Origin: Leuctra nigra
Taxonomy: Eukaryota > Arthropoda > Insecta > Plecoptera > Leuctridae
DNA length: 64,000 bases
NCBI GenBank assembly: GCA_934045905.1
Contig: OW203766.1
Coordinates: 19,772,309-19,836,308 of the forward strand
Reading direction: 5' to 3'
Part shown: positions 58,772 to 64,000 of the stretch, in pieces
Position numbering within the stretch: position 1 is the stretch's first letter
How the letters are laid out: every line of letters starts with the position of its first letter
The notes under the pieces: generated by a model
Database searches by the model: none
What the model was told of the DNA's origin: nothing
The model's input: the letters and a program-made list of their open reading frames with translations, nothing else
Made by a program: the position numbers and the translations under genes

Positions 58772-60616
58772 ATGGTATTGACATTACGACAGTTCTCCGA
58801 AACTTGGTGGCGAGAATTATGTAAGAAAGTAAAGAAAGCCATTGTTTTTATCGACAATGAAGCCGCAGAATGTTTACACTGGAATGGTGGTCTCTTGGAG
58901 CTACTGTCCTCTGGTGCTGTAGGAGCTAAAGAGTTTTCTTCCTTTGAAAGTGGATCTGCCAATCAGAAGAAAGCCGTTTTTATCACCTCTCAGCCAATAG
59001 TTGATTTGTCTGCAACGATTCTGCGGGACATAATTCAGAACAGCAAGTTCGAGTATTGCGTTCTTATTTCAGTTGCTCATCCAAGCATCCAACGACTAGC
59101 CACTGGAGGTAGCACTGACATGGCTGCATTACAATCTCTAGAAGATGACATTCTTCAATGGATGGGGAATGTTAACTACACTGCAGAGATATTTTACATG
59201 CCATTATTCATAGCTCCAGTGACAGATAATCTATTCGTAACTCCAACTTTCCAAAACTTGTTTCCTGACATAAGCGGTGTTGAAGATGTTGATCAACAAG
59301 TGTCTCTCCACCACATAGTAAGCTGTCTCCACAGCTTATTCACTCAACTCGATGTTCGTGAATGCATCTTCAGCATGGGTGCAACAAGTGGGCTCGTAGC
59401 AAGTTATCTTGAGGATCTGCCTGCAGCTATTTCCAGACGAAAGACTGCAGTCAATCGTACATCAATTATCCTCGTTGATCGAACACTTGACCTATGTACC
59501 GTTTCCAAACACAATGCTGATTCGCTTCTAGACAGAATTATAAGTGTTCTCCCTCGTCTGCCAAACCATACTAATGACATTGCAGTTAACATGTCTTCAA
59601 TATGCAATGCTAAAGTTACATCTGTACTCAAAGATACTTTCTTGGCTCCTGGTTGTCTGTCCCAACCCAATTCCGATATCAGCCCATTAGTTTTAGACTG
59701 GTTGGTGAACAAGAAGCAAAAAGACGTTATGTTGTCTTTGACACAGCACTTGACTCTTGTGTCTCCGAACAAACAAGAGCGAATCGTAACGCGAGTTACT
59801 CCACACACGCTGGAAAAGCAAGTTTCATCCTTCCGAGGGAACAAGACAGCTATTTGTGACAACAATGGCGTGTTGCAGCAAGCTTTAGCCGTCACTCAGA
59901 CCCTCAAGTCTCCGAGATGCGCTCATTTGGACATGTTGGCAAGCCTGGAGAGCCTGCAACTGCAACAAGGCTCGTCGGCGTTGTCACAACTGATGCAACT
60001 CATCAAGACCCGACACGAGCGTAAACTCTCCGTTGAAGATATACTTTGTCTCCTCGTTCACTTGTATTCTTCCAGGAGTGATGTTCTTTTCCAAGACTCG
60101 GAGGAGAGTGAACTGGAATCGCTGCTGGCTGAAACTTTATCTGAAGATCGAATGAATTTAACGAGCAGCCTTTCAAATCACATCACAGAGATCACCGATA
60201 AACCTACTATTGAGAGTTTTGCAACGCAGATTTGTGATAAGCTTCAATGTCTTCCGTCGGAGAGATATGAATCTATACGTGAAGGCAATGGGCTCTTATC
60301 CCAACTAATTAACGATTTATTTGATCTAAAGCGACCCGATATTCCTGAATTAAAAGCTAAATCGACAGCGTTGACAGATTTGCTGAAGACTGGCCTCCAG
60401 TTGTTTATGAGCAAACCGAGTCTTAAACATCCGTTGGATAATCCGCAGCTGATCGTGTTTGTGATCGGAGGAGTGTCGGCTAGAGAAGTTCGAGCCGTGC
60501 AGGAAGTTGTTTCGAATAGCGAGAGTGAAGTCCAAGTGATTGTGGGTGGAACACGGTTGCTCACTGCCAGTGACACCATGCAGGCAGTCTTGATCAATGA
60601 TATCCTAACACTTTAA
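58772..60616 (+). CDS. Scfd2: Sec1 family domain-containing protein 2 (single exon, 614 aa)
   Basis: One uninterrupted frame from the first ATG to TAA at 60614-60616 encodes a Sec1/Munc18-like protein of the SCFD2 group; the human protein is somewhat longer. The N-terminal part (WWRELCKKVKKAIVFIDNEAAECLHWNGG) and the ILVDRTLDLCT segment around residue 230, where other SM proteins carry a VDR.xD motif, support the assignment. SM proteins bind SNARE syntaxins and promote membrane fusion; SCFD2 itself is poorly characterised. No membrane segment or signal peptide is seen, so it is probably cytosolic and peripheral. It is intronless here and converges on Xrcc2 with about 300 bp between stop codons. 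Confidence 0.9.
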   Translation: MVLTLRQFSETWWRELCKKVKKAIVFIDNEAAECLHWNGGLLELLSSGAVGAKEFSSFESGSANQKKAVFITSQPIVDLSATILRDIIQNSKFEYCVLISVAHPSIQRLATGGSTDMAALQSLEDDILQWMGNVNYTAEIFYMPLFIAPVTDNLFVTPTFQNLFPDISGVEDVDQQVSLHHIVSCLHSLFTQLDVRECIFSMGATSGLVASYLEDLPAAISRRKTAVNRTSIILVDRTLDLCTVSKHNADSLLDRIISVLPRLPNHTNDIAVNMSSICNAKVTSVLKDTFLAPGCLSQPNSDISPLVLDWLVNKKQKDVMLSLTQHLTLVSPNKQERIVTRVTPHTLEKQVSSFRGNKTAICDNNGVLQQALAVTQTLKSPRCAHLDMLASLESLQLQQGSSALSQLMQLIKTRHERKLSVEDILCLLVHLYSSRSDVLFQDSEESELESLLAETLSEDRMNLTSSLSNHITEITDKPTIESFATQICDKLQCLPSERYESIREGNGLLSQLINDLFDLKRPDIPELKAKSTALTDLLKTGLQLFMSKPSLKHPLDNPQLIVFVIGGVSAREVRAVQEVVSNSESEVQVIVGGTRLLTASDTMQAVLINDILTL

Positions 60617-60925
60617 AATATACCTACTACATTCAGATGGAATTTGTTTGTACATAAGGATGTTTCTTTGCTTATTCTTCATTATCGGTTATGCTTTGTT
60701 ATTTAATATTTAATTATGCATTAAAAAAAAATCCATGTTCTTCATGAGTTTTGCAGATGTGGTATAAATAAATTGATATTCCATTATTGTGATTTAAAAC
60801 TTCCAAAACAATCTAGAACTATTGAAAGCTTTGTATGAATTAAACAGAAGAAATTAATTTGTGTGTTTATTGCAATAGAATAAAATTAAAATGATTGTTA
60901 AAAAATTAAAACACATAGTCACTCT
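60617..60925. other. Convergent 3' ends of Scfd2 and Xrcc2
   Basis: AATAAA at 60767-60772 (+) fits Scfd2, and AATAAA on the minus strand at 60866-60871 fits Xrcc2. The predicted transcripts therefore end about 100 bp apart without needing to overlap. Confidence 0.55.
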
Positions 60926-61741
60926 TTATGTCCACTTCAGCCCATCAACTCCTATTGTGTATGCTTGCGAACGTTTACTCTCATTTAAAGTTACTTCTAC
61001 ATTAAATAAATACATTTGGTTGGAGATTTCAGTCCGACTGAAATGAACCTTCATAACACAAGAGTCCAGATTGTTCCGAGGATCCTTGATTTGCGATTGG
61101 AAGTAAGTCGGACGAGTATATCCAATCACGACTTGGTATTCTTGAACGCACTTCTGTAGAGCTTCAAGGATGCGTTTCGCATAAAGGTCCATCTTCCGTA
61201 TACCACCGGACATTACGTCCTGCCAGTAATACGCCGAAATACTGTCCAGCAAAATGATGCTCACAAGAGGGTTTTGGGTCAGTATTTTTGGCAATGAGTG
61301 AAACGTAATTTGCATTTGTGTACTGTCAAAACACTTTAATATTGTTAAATTGTTTAATGCTTCCTTGACTATTTCATGAATGGTTTTGGAGTTGAATCGT
61401 TTATTATCTGACGAACATTTTGTTTTGAATCGCTCTAGTTTACTTTCCATTAATGTCACCAACTTAAATATCGACAGATGGTGATCTGTATCAATAAGTA
61501 TCGCACCAGCACCGAGGCCACCAATTTCAAAGTCTTGATGAGTTTTTGGCAGCAAACACTTCACAAGGAATTGTGTCAAGAGAAATGTTTTTCCAGAACT
61601 ATGGTCACCACTTATGTCGATGACATCTTTCGCTTTGGGACCTTCAGGAAATAAAAAATCGTCCAATCCAATTAAACTCGGTCGCGAGCTCAGTCGTGCA
61701 AATAAATGCTGTCCAGATTCTGCTCTTCCTTGATAATCCAT
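60926..61741 (-). CDS. Xrcc2: DNA repair protein XRCC2 (RAD51 paralogue, 271 aa)
   Basis: The frame runs from ATG at 61741 down to the stop at 60926 and is close in length to human XRCC2 (280). It has the RecA-fold ATPase core: a Walker A box GDHSSGKT at residues 45-52, a DTDHHLSIFKLVTLME segment and a Walker B-like IILLDSISAYYW. The N-terminal AESGQHLFARLSSRPSL matches the start of the family. Known role: with RAD51B, RAD51C and RAD51D (BCDX2 complex) it helps load RAD51 in homologous recombination repair. A splice acceptor (TTTCAG) lies just upstream of the ATG, so the 5' UTR is probably split, with a non-coding exon at about 62009-62150. Confidence 0.92.
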   Translation of the reverse strand: MDYQGRAESGQHLFARLSSRPSLIGLDDFLFPEGPKAKDVIDISGDHSSGKTFLLTQFLVKCLLPKTHQDFEIGGLGAGAILIDTDHHLSIFKLVTLMESKLERFKTKCSSDNKRFNSKTIHEIVKEALNNLTILKCFDSTQMQITFHSLPKILTQNPLVSIILLDSISAYYWQDVMSGGIRKMDLYAKRILEALQKCVQEYQVVIGYTRPTYFQSQIKDPRNNLDSCVMKVHFSRTEISNQMYLFNVEVTLNESKRSQAYTIGVDGLKWT

Positions 61742-62008
61742 TCCAACTGAAACAACACAAAATATTTCAAGACAGATTGTGAATCACACAGGTGGTTTTA
61801 AGCCAACAAAACAGTCTTGCATTGCAACTTACTATCAGTGATTTTACAGTTAACCCTACCTAGGTATGTAAGTACGAATATTTAAAACTACTACATACCT
61901 AGTAATTAATAGCAACCAAATTAAAAATACAAAATCCTAGCTAATAATTGCTAATAACCTCAAAAAATACATTTGGTAAGCTGGCGCCCAAAGGGGTATG
62001 TGACTTAC

Positions 62009-62150
62009 CAGCTGATCTGTTAGGTTAGGTGGGAAGGAGTTGACAGTTCTTTCTGTGACTGTAAAATCTTTAAAATACCCAGTGTTTGTGTTTAACATTT
62101 TTATTAAATTATCAACTTTTGTAGACTTCAGCTTGGCCAACATTCACTGG
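62009..62150 (-). other. Probable 5' untranslated exon of Xrcc2 with an upstream ORF
   Basis: On the minus strand a donor CTG-GTAAGT ends this segment at 62009, matching the acceptor before the Xrcc2 ATG. The segment opens a frame (MLAKLKSTKVDNLIKMLN...) that would enter the next exon out of frame with Xrcc2, so it would act as an upstream ORF rather than an N-terminal extension. The transcript start is not known. Confidence 0.4.
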
Positions 62151-62331
62151 AATTGTAAATACGTAAGATTTGTATCTAGGAGATTTATTTTATCTGCGAG
62201 TAGAGCTAATCTTTGGAACTAGAATTCGTTTTTTATGTTCATATCGGAGATGTCTGTGCCTTTTCAAGTGTTTCCTCTAGTAATTATATTTTATTAATTT
62301 AACCTTCAATATCTCGAAGTCTTGTTTGCAG

Positions 62332-63943
62332 ATGTTTAGTTTGCGAATTGGTGCCAAACAGCTGTTAAGATCACTCTCCATTGTAAGAAACGAATTTGTA
62401 GCTTCTACATCTGCAATGAGCAGCATTGGAGATAAATTTGCTTTACCGGAGAGATACCATGGGTCAGAGAAAAGTGTGTGGTATGTTGGAGTTATTGATT
62501 TAAAAGAGAATATGAATTTTTTGCATTTTAATGGTTCATTAATGATCTCCATCAAAAATGTTTCAGGGTTGAGTATATTCAGCTAGCTTTGGAACAGAAA
62601 CCTCTCAACTTGGGTCAAGGTTTTCCGGACTTTGCCGCTCCTGATCATGTCACAAAAGCGTTGTCACAAACTGCCATAGGGAGCAATGTATTGCTGAACC
62701 AGTATACCAGAGGATTTGTACGTAATATGTCATTTGAATGTATAAAACCAACTTTCTTGAGAGTCCTATTGAATTTAATATTTTTATATTATTTCCAGGG
62801 GCATCCTCGTCTTGTTCAAGCGCTTGCTAAACTCTACTCAAAACTGTTAGGTCGACCGATTGATGCAAACACTGAAGTGATTGTGACTGCCGGTGCATAC
62901 GAGGCACTCTTTGCTACTATCATGGGTCACACGAGTCCAGGGGATGAAGTGATCATCATCGAACCATTCTTTGATTGCTACGAGCCAATGGTGCGCTGTG
63001 CGGGCGGTGTTCCCCGCTTCATTCCTCTCCGACCGGTAATTATGACAGTGTGACGTAAACTAATCCTTGCCATTGTGATAGCAATCTTGAAGGTCATTTT
63101 GACTGATAAGATCTTGGGGACAATAAATACTGTAATATGAGAATGTTCGGATTATGATATTAGTGTGCAATTTAGATGCAATTACCTAGTATGTTAACAT
63201 ATATTTTTATTCCTTGAAAAAAAATATCGAAGTATTGACATAGTACCTAATTTGAAAATATTTTAGTCGATAACAACTTGCGTTAATTCAGTGTAGCCTT
63301 GAGACCTCTCCAACAGGGTAGTCCTTCCTGTGTACCTACCTGTCCATGCTAACAATGACTCTTGACCAGCAGTCGCCAACCGGGGATCCAGGAGATAATT
63401 TAAGAATGTAAAGAATCTCTGAGTTACATTTTGGCCATTTTGAGTTTGGCCAATTTCCAGCTAATTTTGAAATTTTCAAAAATTCCTAGAGGTCTCCCAC
63501 ACTGCACGTAACTTTGAGTTCCTCCATGTTTTCACTTTAACGTAAATGTAATATCAGATGTTCAACTTCAAACAACTTGAAACTACGATAATGATATGAT
63601 TTCTTACTCTGGGCTCTCCATATAAATTCTGATGTTATTAGTTTAGTCCCAGGATATTATGATGATATGAACAAGAAATTTATCATTAATTTGCAGAAAA
63701 AGTCTTCCGACGGTAAGATGATGTCCAGTGACTGGGTGTTGGATCCCGAAGAACTGTCCAAGTTGTTCAACTCCAAGACAAAGTCGATTATCCTCAACAC
63801 TCCTCACAATCCTCTGGGCAAAGTGTTTAACATGAAAGAGCTGACGATGATCGCAGACTTGTGCAAGAAGTGGAACGTTCTCTGCATTGCCGACGAGGTG
63901 TACGAGTGGCTCGTCTTCAAGCCATTTAAACACATTCGCATCG
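62332..63943 (+). CDS. KYAT3: Kynurenine aminotransferase / cysteine-S-conjugate beta-lyase (5' part only)
   Basis: Exons: 62332-62480, 62567-62717, 62799-63035 and 63697-63943, all in phase. The gene runs off the window, so only about 261 residues are seen. The first residues (MFSLRIGAKQLLRSLSIVR) look like a mitochondrial targeting peptide. The rest is a fold-type I PLP aminotransferase of the KYAT1/KYAT3 group, with LNLGQGFPDFAAP, YTRGFGHPRL, GAYEALFATI, NTPHNPLGK (213-221) and ADEVYEWL with Asp245, the residue that contacts the PLP ring nitrogen. The PLP-binding lysine lies beyond the window. Known reaction: transamination of kynurenine to kynurenic acid with a 2-oxo acid. KYAT1 and KYAT3 cannot be separated with certainty here. 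Confidence 0.92.
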
Positions 63944-64000
63944 GTGAGAACTCGATCACTTATTACAGTGTGACAGTTAACATTTTATTTGCTATTCTTG

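Noticed and set aside
59404..59895. 163-codon open frame on the minus strand
   Set aside because: It is entirely antisense to the Scfd2 coding exon and has no recognisable domain.
61937..62143. 68-codon frame as an N-terminal extension of Xrcc2
   Set aside because: Joining it through the visible donor and acceptor puts it out of frame with the XRCC2 ATP-binding core, and the frame that would fit contains a stop.

Overview
This is a eukaryotic, almost certainly insect, nuclear window. It is AT-rich and intron-bearing, with GT-AG splice sites throughout, conserved animal genes and dense transposon debris. A hemipteran source would fit, but that is inference; no marker here fixes the order. All exon borders were read by eye. 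For three genes the summed coding exons are exact multiples of three: the secreted repeat-protein gene (1082 residues), Gcn5 (812) and RpS23 (143). This strongly supports those models.

Layout. 1-8409 is non-coding, with a simple repeat, a SINE copy and small inverted-repeat elements. 8410-18983 (+) is a 13-exon gene for a secreted, Ser/Thr/Pro- and Arg/Gly-rich repetitive protein. 20820-37766 (+) is Gcn5/KAT2A, with PCAF homology region, GNAT acetyltransferase and bromodomain. Its introns hold many insertions, including a 6.2-kb nested element in intron 3. 37767-51930 is intergenic. It holds a degraded R2-like retrotransposon with a restriction-like endonuclease (41936-44902, -), a U1 snRNA copy (45264-45426, -) and a second copy of a complex element also found in Gcn5 intron 3.

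51932-58512 (-) is RpS23. Its last intron holds a 2.1-kb near-palindrome, a 5'-inverted LINE and a hAT-type element. RpS23 shares a short divergent promoter with Scfd2 (58772-60616, +, single exon). Scfd2 converges on Xrcc2 (60926-61741, -). Xrcc2 lies head-to-head with a kynurenine aminotransferase gene (62332 to the window end, +, incomplete).

The host genes are not one pathway: chromatin acetylation, translation, vesicle trafficking, recombination repair and kynurenine metabolism sit side by side. The most unusual material is in the mobile fraction: (1) two insertions with CATAGAG termini and 7-bp target duplications built around TTAAA; (2) a two-copy composite element with a short coding segment, an array of YY1/ETS/CRE-like motifs and a long terminal hairpin; (3) the 2.1-kb palindrome in the RpS23 intron; and (4) the U1 copy with a changed loop I.
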